64,000 nucleotides of DNA from Streptomyces sp. ICBB 8177 (GCF_003144095.1 NZ_NSKH01000002.1:6977-70976); one strand, 5' to 3'; positions 9,140-20,618 are shown, numbered from the stretch's first letter. Numbers and translations: made by a program. The notes: generated from the letters alone by a model not told the origin.

Positions 9140-10537
9140 GTGAGGAGTGCGCCGACCGTCCTGCATCTCGACATGGACGCCTTCTACGCCTCGGTGGAGC
9201 AGGCGTCGAAGCCGAGCCTGCGCGGCAAGGCCGTGATCGTCGGCGGACTGGGCCCGCGCGGTGTGGTCGCCACGGCGTCGTACGAGGCCCGGGTGCACGG
9301 GGTGCACTCGGCGATGGCGATGGCGCACGCCCGCAGGCTCTGCCCCCACGCGGCCTACCTCATCCCCCGGTTCGCCCTGTACCGCCGGGTGAGCGACACC
9401 GTCATGGGACTGCTGCACGAGCTGTCGCCGCTGGTCGAGCCGCTCAGCCTGGACGAGGCGTTCGTGGACCTGGAGGCGGGGGAGCGCGGCGAGCGGCTGC
9501 GGGCCACCGCGCCGGAGGCGATGACGGCCGCCGTGCGCGAGAGAGGCGAGCGGCTGCGCGCCGACATCGCCGCGACGACCGGCCTGACCGCGTCGGTGGG
9601 CATCGCGGGCTCCAAGCTGCTGGCCAAGATCGGCTCCGAGGCCGCCAAACCCGACGGCCTGGTCGTCATCGAGCCCGGCACCGAGCGCGCCTTCCTGGGG
9701 CCCAAGCCGGTCCGCACGTTGTGGGGGGTGGGCCCGGCGACCGCCGACCACCTGCGGCGGGCCGGGATCACCACGGTCGCGGACGTGGCGGAGGCGGGCG
9801 AGGCGGAGTTGGTGCGGCTGCTGGGCCGGGCGCACGGCGCGTCGCTGTACGCGATGGCGATCGGCCACGACGACCGGCCGGTGGTGGCCGAGCGGGACGT
9901 GAAGTCGATCTCCGTGGAGGACACCTTCGACGTGGACCTGACCGACCGCGCCCGGGTCCGCGCCGAGGTCGCCCGGCTCGCCGACCGCTGCGTGAGGCGG
10001 CTGCGCGAGGCGGGCCGGTCGGGGCGCACGGTGGTCCTCAAGGTCAGGCACTACGACTTCACCACGCTCACCCGCTCCGAGACCCTGCGGGCGCCGACCG
10101 ACGACCCCGTGGTGGTCAAGGAGACCGCCGACCGCCTGATCGAGGCCATCGACACCACCGGTGGCGTGCGGCTGCTGGGGGTCGGCGTGGCGGGGCTGGC
10201 GGACTTCACCCAGGAGGACCTGTTCGCGCAGGCGGGCCAGGCCGCGGCCGAGGCCGGCGGGGAGACAGGGCCGGAGGGGGCGGACGCCGCCCCCGAGGAG
10301 GCCCGGGCCGACCCGGCGGTCACGTCCGCCGTGGTCCCGGAGGCCGCGGCGCGCCTCTGGCGGCCCGGCCAGGACGTCACCCATGAGGAGTACGGGCCCG
10401 GGTGGGTGCAGGGGAGCGGGGTGGGCCGGGTGACGGTGCGGTTCGAGGTCCCGGGCGGGGTGCCGGGCCGGGTGCGCACCTTCCCGGTGGACGACCCGCG
10501 GCTGAGCCCCTCGGAGCCGCTGCCACTGGTGCCCTGA
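9140..10537 (+). CDS. dinB: DNA polymerase IV (Y family)
   Basis: 465 aa. This error-prone polymerase copies past lesions. The catalytic segments are intact: LDMDAFYASVEQ near the start (first Asp pair) and SLDEAFVDLE near 104 (Asp-Glu). The helix-hairpin-helix and little-finger regions follow. Residues about 355-400 are a low-complexity acidic linker. The last 60 residues (VTHEEYGPGWVQGSG) form the small beta domain seen in actinobacterial members. I chose GTG 9140 because it puts MRSAPTVLHLDMD in register with known enzymes; a TTG at 9110 would add ten residues. Confidence 0.92.
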   Translation: MRSAPTVLHLDMDAFYASVEQASKPSLRGKAVIVGGLGPRGVVATASYEARVHGVHSAMAMAHARRLCPHAAYLIPRFALYRRVSDTVMGLLHELSPLVEPLSLDEAFVDLEAGERGERLRATAPEAMTAAVRERGERLRADIAATTGLTASVGIAGSKLLAKIGSEAAKPDGLVVIEPGTERAFLGPKPVRTLWGVGPATADHLRRAGITTVADVAEAGEAELVRLLGRAHGASLYAMAIGHDDRPVVAERDVKSISVEDTFDVDLTDRARVRAEVARLADRCVRRLREAGRSGRTVVLKVRHYDFTTLTRSETLRAPTDDPVVVKETADRLIEAIDTTGGVRLLGVGVAGLADFTQEDLFAQAGQAAAEAGGETGPEGADAAPEEARADPAVTSAVVPEAAARLWRPGQDVTHEEYGPGWVQGSGVGRVTVRFEVPGGVPGRVRTFPVDDPRLSPSEPLPLVP

Positions 10538-10564
10538 GCCAGGCGCCGGGGCTCGCCGCCCCCG

Positions 10565-10960
10565 CTACTCCTCGCGGCCGTTGTCGCCCGCGAGGTGGCC
10601 GAAGTCCTTCGGCTCGGGGCGTGCGGGGTCCTCCTCCGCCTCGGGGGGCGGCACCTGGAGCCCGTAGTGGTGGTAGAGCTGGAGTTCCTGCTCGGGGGAG
10701 AGGTGGCGGCCGACGCCGAAGTCGGGGGCGTCCTTGACCAGGGCCTTGTCGAACGGGACCCGCAGGGCGTCGTCGCGCAGCTCGCTGGGCTCCAGCGGCA
10801 CGAAGGCGTCGCGTCCGAAGAATCCGGTGCGCACTGCCGCCCATTCGGGTGCACCGGTGGCGTCGTCCAGGTAGACCTCGTCCACGGTGCCGATCTTCAC
10901 ACCGTTGCGGTCGAAGGCCTTGCGGCCTATCAGGCTCCGCGGATCCACATCGGTCTGCAC
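10565..10960 (-). CDS. PRC-barrel domain protein
   Basis: 131 aa. The PRC-barrel (residues about 6-75) contains LIGRKAFDRNGVKIGTVDEVYLD and WAAVRTGFFGRDAFVPL. A short region follows with SPEQELQLYHHYG, then an acidic, Pro-rich tail. PRC barrels occur in RimM and in photosynthetic reaction-centre H subunits, and often mediate protein contacts. Small actinobacterial versions with this tail are of unknown role. It converges on dinB with only 27 nt between and diverges from the glycine riboswitch. Confidence 0.85.
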   Translation of the reverse strand: MQTDVDPRSLIGRKAFDRNGVKIGTVDEVYLDDATGAPEWAAVRTGFFGRDAFVPLEPSELRDDALRVPFDKALVKDAPDFGVGRHLSPEQELQLYHHYGLQVPPPEAEEDPARPEPKDFGHLAGDNGREE

Positions 10961-11101
10961 GGTCCCTCCACGTGGTCGCCGGCGGGGCTAACGTATTCAC
11001 CAAAAGCCACATTCCGGGGTGTGTCGAATCGGAGCGCCGACGGCGAAGGTGACGCCGCTCTCTGTCCTCCTCGGGCCCTCGGTCGCGGACACCCGCGCTG
11101 G

Positions 11102-11107
11102 TAGGCT
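11102..11107 (+). promoter_or_regulatory. Candidate -10 box for gcvP transcript
   Basis: TAGGCT lies 12 nt before the riboswitch leader, predicting a start near 11114. The -35 region is weak. Confidence 0.35.
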
Positions 11108-11119
11108 GGGAGCGGCTGC

Positions 11120-11375
11120 TGACCCCATGCGGGAGAGTCCTGGCGGCGTCGCCCCCGCCCCGCCGTTCCACCGCGGGAGGGGAACGGCATCGTCGGGCGC
11201 CGAAGGAGCAAACCCTCCCCGGAATCTCTCAGGCATCCGTACCGCATGGACGAGGTCACTCTGAAAAGCAGGGTGGGCTCCGACCGGTGCGTGACTCGGC
11301 CGGGACCCCTCCTCACCGACGGTGAAAGCCGCACCGCCCCGGCGGGACGGCGAAGCTCTCAGGTTGATGACAGAG
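11120..11375 (+). promoter_or_regulatory. Tandem glycine riboswitch
   Basis: Two glycine aptamers lie in series before gcvP. Aptamer 1 is closed by CCATGCGG (11125-11132) with CCGCATGG (11242-11249) and holds GGGAGAGTCC, GCGCCGAAGGAGCAA and the GAATCTCTCAGGC core. Aptamer 2 is closed by CTCTG (11259-11263) with CAGAG (11371-11375) and holds CTGAAAAGCAGGG, GACGGTGAAAGCC and GGCGAAGCTCTCAGG. TGACC (11120-11124) can pair with GGTCA (11254-11258), which is the leader-linker P0 helix known from tandem glycine switches. Such switches usually turn on glycine cleavage when glycine is abundant. The switch ends 68 nt before the start codon; no clear terminator hairpin lies between, so control may be on translation. 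Confidence 0.95.
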
Positions 11376-11443
11376 GGGGAGGCCGATCGGGCACCCGAGC
11401 CGAGGTGCCCCTCGTAGGTCGTACGACCAGGAGGCCTCCGCAG

Positions 11444-14329
<2,886 letters not shown>

Positions 14330-14354
14330 GAGCGGTAGGAGCCCGCAACGGGAA

Positions 14355-14391
14355 GGGGCCGGTGCGACGATCACCTCGTCGCACCGGCCCC
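14355..14391. terminator. Bidirectional terminator gcvP / DUF5999
   Basis: A perfect 16-bp inverted repeat (14355-14370 / 14376-14391) with a 5-nt loop sits between two convergent genes. Confidence 0.8.
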
Positions 14392-14407
14392 GCGGTGTGT
14401 CCGTCCG

Positions 14408-14599
14408 CTACGCCGCCGTCACCAGCGCCCGGTGCGGCGCGATGACCCGGCCGTCCGGCAGCAGTTCGCCGGTGTCCTCGAAGAGCAGGACGCCGTTGCA
14501 CAGCAGGCTCCAGCCCTGCTCGGGATGGTGCGCCGCGATGTGGGCGGCCTCCCGGTCGGCGGAGTCTGCGGACGGGCACTGCGGCTGGTGCTGGCACAT
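14408..14599 (-). CDS. DUF5999 family small protein
   Basis: 63 aa, starting MCQHQPQCPSADSADRE and containing WSLLCNGVLLFEDTGELLPDG. This matches a short protein family that I know from Streptomyces genomes, where it is nearly invariant. Cys2, His4 and Cys8 near the start could bind a metal, but no function is established. The start is the ATG at 14597-14599; longer in-frame extensions have no family support. Confidence 0.82.
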   Translation of the reverse strand: MCQHQPQCPSADSADREAAHIAAHHPEQGWSLLCNGVLLFEDTGELLPDGRVIAPHRALVTAA

Positions 14600-14826
14600 G
14601 GACGTTGTCTTTCGCTGCGGTTGTGGTGTGCTGCGGCTGGACCGGTCGGATTCCGGATGCATGCCGTCCCCCGTTTCAGTCGGTCGGCTCCCAGTGTTGC
14701 CCCACGAGCGCCCGGCCCGCAGGGATTTCGGGCCGGCCGTCCTCATTCGTTGATGACGCGTCACCCGCCCGGCCGGTTGCCGCCGCCGGGGGCGCACGGG
14801 CGGGGCCCTCGAAGCACGCCGCACGA

Positions 14827-14872
14827 CGCGGAGCGCCTCCCCGCGCCGGGCGGCACGAGGAGGCGCTCCGCG
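14827..14872 (-). terminator. Terminator for 192-aa gene
   Basis: A 14-bp perfect inverted repeat (14827-14840 / 14859-14872) with an 18-nt loop lies 24 nt past the stop of the minus-strand gene. The rest of 14600-14826 shows no gene. Confidence 0.6.
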
Positions 14873-14896
14873 GTGCGGGACGGCTCCCGCCGGACG

Positions 14897-15475
14897 CTAG
14901 ACGGCCGTCTCCAGGGCCGGGGTGAGCCGGTGGGTCAGCAGCGGCACCAGGTCGGCCATCCGGTGCGGCCGGTGCGGCGCGATCCCGGGCGGCGCGGGGG
15001 CCAGCGGGATCAGCACGTCCGCGGCGGACGGCTGGGCCTGCTCGCCGTCGTCGAGGTCGCCGTGCAGCCACAGGCAGAGCATGTAGAGCCCGGGCACCGA
15101 CAGCAGCCTGGGCTGGTACGGCGCGGGCAGCGCGTCCGCCTGGCGCAGCGCGTGCACCGTGGAGGCGAGGAACGGGCCCTCGCAGAAGTGCGAGAACGCC
15201 CAGCCGTCCGGGGTGATCGTGGTCTCGGCGGCGGCCACCACGACGTCACCGCACCGGATCAGGAAGCGCCACCCGGCCAGCCTGGCCGTCGGCAGCCCGG
15301 CACCGGTCGCCACCGGATCCAACACATGCAGCGCCAGCGGCTGTTCCGGGACCAACGGGCCCGCTGCGGCGCTCAGCGAGGGGAAGCGGGCGGCGTGGAC
15401 GGCCGTCGGGGAACCGAGCGCCGCCGCGACGCTGCGAACAGCGGGCGCGGGGGCCGAAGGAAGATGCAGCGGCAT
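14897..15475 (-). CDS. Uncharacterised 192-aa protein
   Basis: I do not recognise a domain. The protein is soluble-looking, Ala/Pro/Leu rich, with a tryptophan-containing core (LAGWRFLIRCGDVVVAAAE, DGWAFSHFCEGPFLAST, YMLCLWLHGDL). Codon bias is typical of the genome, the start ATG follows GAGAGG, and a terminator follows the stop, so it is real. It stands alone, divergent from the GCS2-type ligase 580 nt away. Streptomyces relatives carry proteins like this, annotated hypothetical. Confidence 0.7.
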   Translation of the reverse strand: MPLHLPSAPAPAVRSVAAALGSPTAVHAARFPSLSAAAGPLVPEQPLALHVLDPVATGAGLPTARLAGWRFLIRCGDVVVAAAETTITPDGWAFSHFCEGPFLASTVHALRQADALPAPYQPRLLSVPGLYMLCLWLHGDLDDGEQAQPSAADVLIPLAPAPPGIAPHRPHRMADLVPLLTHRLTPALETAV

Positions 15476-16056
15476 GGTGTGGTCGCCTCTCGTGGAGACA
15501 GGGGTGGTGACTGGCGGAGTGCGGACGGCGCTGTCAGCGGTGGAGCCGGAGGTGCTGGAGGTCGGGGCGGCGACCCGGCGCGCGGGGGGCGTCCCCTGAG
15601 GCAGAAGTGACCGGATTCAGCGGTGGCATGCGGATCCCTTCCCGTTCCTGGGGGTGCGCGGGGGCGCAGCCGGCGGGTCGCGAACTCTCTGCCTGTGCGC
15701 GAAGTTTATACGAACCGTGAACACTCGTTGATTCGCCTACCGGCCCGCGACGATGCGGGCAAGCGGGTAATGAGTCTACTTCGAAGGGTTATTCGTCCGC
15801 ATTCCGAAGCGTCTTCACCGCCCTGGCCTGGGGGAACGGCACCGCGGTGGATGGCGCGTTCCCGCCGGTGCATTCCCTTGGCCCACGCATCCGGCGGTAC
15901 TCAGCGTTCCGTATGCCCACGGAATGTGCCAGGCGTGCCACCTCTTCGAGCCTATCGCCGACCGGGGTGGTCCGGGGGAGTTATGGATCGTTTGGGCTGG
16001 GCATCATCGGTGCACGGCCCAACCGGCGCACGGCCCCGTACGAGGAGGACGCTTCG
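15476..16056. other. Non-coding region with AT-rich stretch
   Basis: 581 nt between divergent genes. About 15695-15830 is clearly lower in GC than its surroundings and includes GTTTATACGAAC (15704-15715), which suggests promoters for one or both genes. Possible reading frames here have poor codon bias and no recognisable product. Confidence 0.4.
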
Positions 16057-17553
16057 ATGGGAGAAAAGGTCGTGGCCAGCGGGTTCGACCTGTCCGATCG
16101 GCGCCGCTACCGCAGAAAGCTGCAACAGTGCCTGGCCGCGCTGGAGAGGCTGCTGGCCGAGAAACGGTTCGACCGGCCACGCAACCTGATGGGCCTGGAG
16201 ATCGAATTGAATCTCGCGGATTCCGACGGCCTGCCCCGCATGATGAACGAAGAGGTGCTGGAGCGCATCGCGAGCCGCGATTTCCAAACCGAACTCGCCC
16301 AGTTCAACATCGAGGTCAACATCGCTCCGCACCGCCTGTCCGGCCGGGTGCTCGACCAGCTGGCCGAGGAGTTGCGCATCGGGCTCGCATATGCCGATCG
16401 CAAAGCCGCGGAAGTCGGCGCGTGCATTGTCATGATCGGAATTCTGCCCACGCTGGGCGCCCAGGACCTGGTGCAGGCGAACCTCTCCCGCGCCGACCGC
16501 TACACCCTCCTCAACGACCGCATCCTCGCGGCCCGCGGGGAGGACCTCACCCTGGACATCGACGGCGTGGAGCGGCTCACCTCCACCTCCGCCTCCATCG
16601 CGCCGGAGGCCGCGGCCACCTCGATGCAGATGCACCTGCAGGTGACCCCGGCGCGTTTCGCCGCGGTGTGGAACGCCGCCCAGGCGGCGGTCGGCCCGCA
16701 GATCGCGCTGGGCGCCAACTCCCCCTTCCTGTTCGGCCTCGAACTGTGGCGTGAGACGCGGCCGGTGCTCTTCCAGCAGGCCACCGACACCCGCCCGCAG
16801 GAACTCAAGGCGCAAGGGGTGCGTCCGCTGACCTGGTTCGGCGAGCGGTGGATCTCCGGGGCGTACGACCTGTTCGAGGAGAACGTGCGGTACTTCCCGT
16901 CGCTGCTGCCGATCTGCGACGACGAGGACCCGTTGCGGGTGCTGGACGAGGGCGGCGTGCCGGCGTTGAAGGAACTGCAGCTGCACAACGGCACCATCTA
17001 CCGCTGGAACCGCCCGGTCTACGCGGTCGTGGACGGCGTGCCGCACCTTCGGGTGGAGAACCGCGTGATGCCCGCCGGGCCCACCGTCACCGACGTCGTC
17101 GCCAACGCCGCCTTCTACTACGGGCTGATCCGCGCGCTGGCCGAGGCGCCGCGGCCGGTGTGGACCAGGCTGCCGTTCTCCGCCGCCGCGGCCAACTTCG
17201 AGGCCGCCTGCCGCCACGGCATCGAGGCCGAACTGCGCTGGCCGGGACCGGGCCGCGGCGGGCCGGTGACCGTGCCCGCGGTGCGGCTGGTCCGCGACGA
17301 GCTGCTGCCGCTGGCCGCGAGCGGACTGGACGCCTGGGGCGTCGCGCCCTCCGACCGGGACCGCTACCTCGGCGTCATCGAGGAGCGCTGCCGCCGCCGG
17401 GTCAACGGCGCCTCCTGGCAGGTCGACGCCTACCACCGCGGCCTGGACCGCGGCCTGGACCGGGGCAAGGCGCTGGCGGCGATGACGAAGCGCTACTGCG
17501 AGCTGATGCGCTCGGGCGAACCGGTGCACAGCTGGCCCGAGGGTCTTCCGTAG
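16057..17553 (+). CDS. GCS2-type glutamate-cysteine ligase family protein
   Basis: 498 aa. It belongs to the carboxylate-amine ligase (GCS2) superfamily: a basic helical start, then GLEIELNLADSDG (metal/ATP-binding Glu residues near 50), a central region with MQMHLQVTP and LGANSPFLFGLELWRE, and LRVENRVMPAGPTVTD near 335-350. Family members join glutamate to cysteine or to another amine. This branch is common in actinobacteria, which make mycothiol rather than glutathione, so the substrate may differ from cysteine. ATG 16057 is preceded by GAGGAGGA. No partner gene is adjacent. Confidence 0.8.
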   Translation: MGEKVVASGFDLSDRRRYRRKLQQCLAALERLLAEKRFDRPRNLMGLEIELNLADSDGLPRMMNEEVLERIASRDFQTELAQFNIEVNIAPHRLSGRVLDQLAEELRIGLAYADRKAAEVGACIVMIGILPTLGAQDLVQANLSRADRYTLLNDRILAARGEDLTLDIDGVERLTSTSASIAPEAAATSMQMHLQVTPARFAAVWNAAQAAVGPQIALGANSPFLFGLELWRETRPVLFQQATDTRPQELKAQGVRPLTWFGERWISGAYDLFEENVRYFPSLLPICDDEDPLRVLDEGGVPALKELQLHNGTIYRWNRPVYAVVDGVPHLRVENRVMPAGPTVTDVVANAAFYYGLIRALAEAPRPVWTRLPFSAAAANFEAACRHGIEAELRWPGPGRGGPVTVPAVRLVRDELLPLAASGLDAWGVAPSDRDRYLGVIEERCRRRVNGASWQVDAYHRGLDRGLDRGKALAAMTKRYCELMRSGEPVHSWPEGLP

Positions 17554-17732
17554 CCGATCCTGCGCGAGCGGTCTTCCGCGACCGCGCCTCCGCGCCGGCC
17601 CTCCGCAGCCGGTACGCGTCGCGTCACGGTGCACAGCGGCGCGCCCGCGCGGCGGGCACCGTGCGTCGGCGTCGCGGCGCACAGCGGCGCGGTCTACGGT
17701 GTGCGGTCTACGGGATCACACCGGGAGGCGGC

Positions 17733-18578
17733 GTGCGCGGACGAGACGGCGGGGCGGTGGACGGCACCCGGGAGGGGGCCGCGGGCGTTGGAGGTGCTGT
17801 GAACTCCTCCATGCCCGGGACATCCCTGCTCGACCGGCGCACGCTGCGCGCCGAGACCCTGATCGTCCTCGCCCTCTCGCTCGGCGCCAACGCGGTCAGC
17901 GCGCTGATCAGCTTCATCGGCTCGGTGACCAAGCCCGGTGCGCTGAAGAACCAGGCGGCGACCCTCGTCGGGTCCCAGGCGCCGGGGCGGCACTGGCTGG
18001 ATCTGGCCTGGCAGCTGTTCGACGTGGCCGTCGCGCTGGTCCCGGTGGCGCTGGTGGCCCACCTGCTGGCCCGCGAGGGCGTCGGGTTGCGCGCGATCGG
18101 CTTCGACCTGCGGCGGCCCCGCTTCGACCTCAGCCGGGGCGCCGTGATCGCCGCGGGCATCGGGGGCACCGGCCTGGCCCTGTACCTGGGCGCCCGCGCC
18201 GCCGGGTTCAACCTCACCGTGGTGCCCGAGTCGCTGCCCGCCGTGTGGTGGCGCATCCCGGTCCTGGTGCTGGCGGCGGTGCAGAACGCGGTCCTGGAAG
18301 AGGTGATCGTCCTCGGCTATCTGCTGCGCAGGCTCGACCAGTTGGGGTGGGGCGCGGGCGCGGCGTTGGCGGCGAGCGCGGTGCTGCGCGGCTCCTACCA
18401 CCTCTACCAGGGCCTCGGCGGCTTCGTCGGGAACATGGCGATGGGCGTGATCTTCGTGCTGCTCTACCGCCGCTGGGGCCGGGTCGGGCCGATGGCCGCC
18501 GCGCACGCCCTCATCGACACCGTGGCCTTCGTCGGCTACGCGCTGCTGGCCGGAAAGGTCGGCTGGCTGCCCACCTGA
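17733..18578 (+). CDS. CPBP family intramembrane metalloprotease-like protein
   Basis: 281 aa with about seven membrane helices. The Abi/CPBP motifs are recognisable: motif 1 VLEEVIVLGYLLRRL, motif 2 LRGSYHLYQGLGG, motif 3 AHALIDTVAF. Motif 1 is usually EExxxR; here the Arg position is Leu, while both Glu residues and the later His residues remain. Members cut membrane proteins or protect against bacteriocins. GTG 17733 follows GGGAGG, and a TACGGT -10 lies at 17695-17700; GTG 17799 (after GGAGG) is the alternative start. Confidence 0.75.
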   Translation: MRGRDGGAVDGTREGAAGVGGAVNSSMPGTSLLDRRTLRAETLIVLALSLGANAVSALISFIGSVTKPGALKNQAATLVGSQAPGRHWLDLAWQLFDVAVALVPVALVAHLLAREGVGLRAIGFDLRRPRFDLSRGAVIAAGIGGTGLALYLGARAAGFNLTVVPESLPAVWWRIPVLVLAAVQNAVLEEVIVLGYLLRRLDQLGWGAGAALAASAVLRGSYHLYQGLGGFVGNMAMGVIFVLLYRRWGRVGPMAAAHALIDTVAFVGYALLAGKVGWLPT

Positions 18579-18612
18579 GTCCGGCCGGGCCTTTCGCCCC
18601 AGCGCTACGAGA

Positions 18613-19461
18613 TCACTCCAGCGGCGCGACCAGCTCCGCCTCGATGACGGTGACGGCGTGCCCGGTGAGCAGCACGCGGTCGCCCCGCAGGGCGGTGCGC
18701 ACCCGGCCGGTGCGCGCGGAGACCTGGAGGCCGGTCAGGTCGGTGCCGCCGAGCCGTTCGGACCAGAAGGGGCTGAGCGCGGTGTGGGCGCTGCCGGTCA
18801 CCGGGTCCTCGGGGACGCCGACGGCTGGGCCGAAGAACCGGGAGACGAAGGCGTGATCGCCTGAGGGCTCCTCGGCCGCCGCCGTCACGATGACGCCCCG
18901 GTGGTCGAGCCGGGCCAGCGCCGTCAGGTCGGGCGTAAGGGCGCGGACCGTGCGTTCGTCGGCCACCTCGGCCAGCAGGTCGCCGACGTGCGGCCCGGTG
19001 TCGTGCGCGGACAGCACGGGCGTGCCGAGCGCCTCCGCCAGACCCTCGGGGACCTCGACCCGGGTCAGCGGCGCGGTGGGGAAGTCCAGCGTGATCGCGT
19101 CGCCGTCGGCCCGCGCGGTGAGTACGCCACTGCGGGTGGCGAACGAGATCGTCCCCCGGGCCGCGCCGGTCGTCAGCAGGACGTGCGCGGTCGCGAGCGT
19201 GGCGTGGCCGCACATGTCGACCTCGGTCGCCGGGGTGAACCAGCGCAGTGCCCAGTCGGCCCCCGCCTGCTGTCGCGCGTCGCCGTGCAGGCGGTGGACG
19301 AAGGCGGTCTCCGACAGGTTCAGCTCGGCGGCGACGCGCAGCATGTGCTGCTCGGCGGGGAACCCGGCGCCGCCCTCCGTGTCGCCGTCCAGGATGACGA
19401 CGGCGGCCGGGTTGCCGGCGAACGGGCGCTCGGTGAAGGCGTCGACGATGCGGATCCTCAT
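18613..19461 (-). CDS. PhzF family epimerase/isomerase
   Basis: 282 aa, two-lobed diaminopimelate-epimerase-like fold. Signature segments are AGNPAAVV (15-22), the catalytic Glu51 in LNLSETAFV, VDMCGHATLA near 80, and DPVTGSAHTALSPFW near 225. PhzF isomerises a dihydroanthranilate in phenazine synthesis, but most family members work on unknown substrates. No other phenazine core genes are here, although a PdxH/PhzG-fold oxidase lies 1.2 kb away. The gene converges on the CPBP gene with 34 nt between. Confidence 0.85.
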   Translation of the reverse strand: MRIRIVDAFTERPFAGNPAAVVILDGDTEGGAGFPAEQHMLRVAAELNLSETAFVHRLHGDARQQAGADWALRWFTPATEVDMCGHATLATAHVLLTTGAARGTISFATRSGVLTARADGDAITLDFPTAPLTRVEVPEGLAEALGTPVLSAHDTGPHVGDLLAEVADERTVRALTPDLTALARLDHRGVIVTAAAEEPSGDHAFVSRFFGPAVGVPEDPVTGSAHTALSPFWSERLGGTDLTGLQVSARTGRVRTALRGDRVLLTGHAVTVIEAELVAPLE

Positions 19462-19521
19462 GCGCGTGACGGTAGCGGGTGGCGGCGCCGGGCGACTGAC
19501 GGGGATGACCCGCGGAGCCCG

Positions 19522-19563
19522 CAGGACGGTCGCACCCGCCCCCAGGACGGTCGCACCCGCCCC
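19522..19563. repeat. 21-bp tandem duplication
   Basis: Two exact head-to-tail copies of a 21-bp unit beginning CAGGACGGTCGCACCC, at 19522-19542 and 19543-19563. It lies between the divergent phzF-like and padR genes. Confidence 0.9.
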
Positions 19564-19606
19564 CGGGGCGGCGTCCGCGCTGGTCGGGGCGAAGTCCGGG
19601 AGGGGC

Positions 19607-19635
19607 TTGCCAGACGACTGTTAGCGATATATCGT
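19607..19635 (+). promoter_or_regulatory. padR promoter with palindromic operator
   Basis: TTGCCA (19607-19612), a 17-nt spacer, then TATCGT (19630-19635). The 10-bp palindrome CGATATATCG (19625-19634) covers the -10. AT-rich dyads of this kind are typical PadR sites, so autorepression is likely. Confidence 0.6.
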
Positions 19636-19751
19636 TGAGGCATCGCGATCGGTCAGAGATCGGTCCGGTACCGCTCGGCGGAACATGCCGTGGAGCGGTG
19701 GACCACTGAGAAACGACGGCACCCGGCGCAGCCGGGAGGAAGGAGCGCGTC

Positions 19752-20408
19752 ATGCGTTCCCATGGATTCGAAGAGGGCTTCGGCGCACGAGAGCGGCGCG
19801 GTGGGCATCACGGCCACGGCGGCGGCCGCCGTGGCGGTTTCGAGCGAGGCGACTACGAACAGCGGCGGGCGGCCTTCGGTCCGTTCGGCCCGCCCTTCGG
19901 CGGGCCCTGGGGCGGCGGCGGTCCGTTCGGCCCCGGACGGGGGCGGGGCGGCCCGCGTGGACGTGCGCGGCGCGGTGACGTGCGCGCGTCGATCCTGGCG
20001 CTGCTCAAGGACCGGCCGATGCACGGTTACGAGATGATCCAGGAGATCGCCGAGCGCAGCGGTGGCGCGTGGAAGCCGAGCCCGGGCTCGGTCTACCCGA
20101 CGCTGCAACTGCTGGAGGACGAGGGCCTGATCGCCAGCGCCAGCGAGGGCGGCAAGAAGTTGTTCACGCTGACCGAGGCGGGCCGCACCGAGGCCGAGGC
20201 GGGCTCGGACGCCCCCTGGGAGGAGGCCGGCCGCGGCGTCGACTGGGAGGCGATGCAGGAGATCAAGCAGGCGGGCTTCGGTCTGGTGGAGGCCTTCCGC
20301 CAGGTCTGGGCCACCGGCAGCCCGGCGCAGCGCGAGAAGGCGATGGCCGTGGTCAACGAGGCCCGCAAGAAGCTCTACCTGATCCTCGCGGACGAGGACG
20401 AGAGCTGA
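19752..20408 (+). CDS. PadR family transcriptional regulator with His/Gly-rich arm
   Basis: 218 aa. Residues 1-75 are low complexity, rich in Gly, Arg, His and Phe (GGHHGHGGGRRGG; repeated FGP units). The PadR winged helix follows from about 76 (ILALLKDRPMHGYEMIQEI, SPGSVYPTLQLLEDEGLI), then the C-terminal dimer helix (WEAMQEIKQAGFGLVEAFRQVW). ATG 19752 follows GGAGGAAGGAG. PadR proteins are usually repressors of exporters or stress genes. No target is adjacent on the same strand other than itself; the divergent phzF-like gene shares the upstream region. The His-rich arm could sense metal, which is speculation. Confidence 0.85.
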   Translation: MRSHGFEEGFGARERRGGHHGHGGGRRGGFERGDYEQRRAAFGPFGPPFGGPWGGGGPFGPGRGRGGPRGRARRGDVRASILALLKDRPMHGYEMIQEIAERSGGAWKPSPGSVYPTLQLLEDEGLIASASEGGKKLFTLTEAGRTEAEAGSDAPWEEAGRGVDWEAMQEIKQAGFGLVEAFRQVWATGSPAQREKAMAVVNEARKKLYLILADEDES

Positions 20409-20477
20409 TCCCACGACGACGGGGGCGGCGGCCGCCGTCCGGCAGTGACCGGGCGGCGGTCGCCGTGTCCTGAAGAC

Positions 20478-20523
20478 GACCGGCGGCGCCCCCGGATCCG
20501 GCCCTCAGGGGGCGCCGCCGGTC
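20478..20523 (+). terminator. padR terminator
   Basis: A perfect 16-bp GC-rich inverted repeat (20478-20493 / 20508-20523) with a 14-nt loop. Confidence 0.7.
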
Positions 20524-20618
20524 CTGCGCTCGTCGTGTCACGCCGCCCGCCGGGCCCATGCGACGCTCGGCGTGCCAGGATCACGGCGTACGTGACGCCG
20601 AACGCGAGGGGCCGCACC

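Noticed and set aside
11246..11443. N-terminal extension of gcvP to 1027 codons
   Set aside because: The added codons lie in the second riboswitch aptamer; ATG 11444 has an AGGAGG site and matches the family start.
15623..16189. 188-codon plus-strand frame in the gap before the GCS2-type gene
   Set aside because: It crosses an AT-rich promoter-like stretch, overlaps the next gene out of frame, has poor codon bias and no recognisable product.
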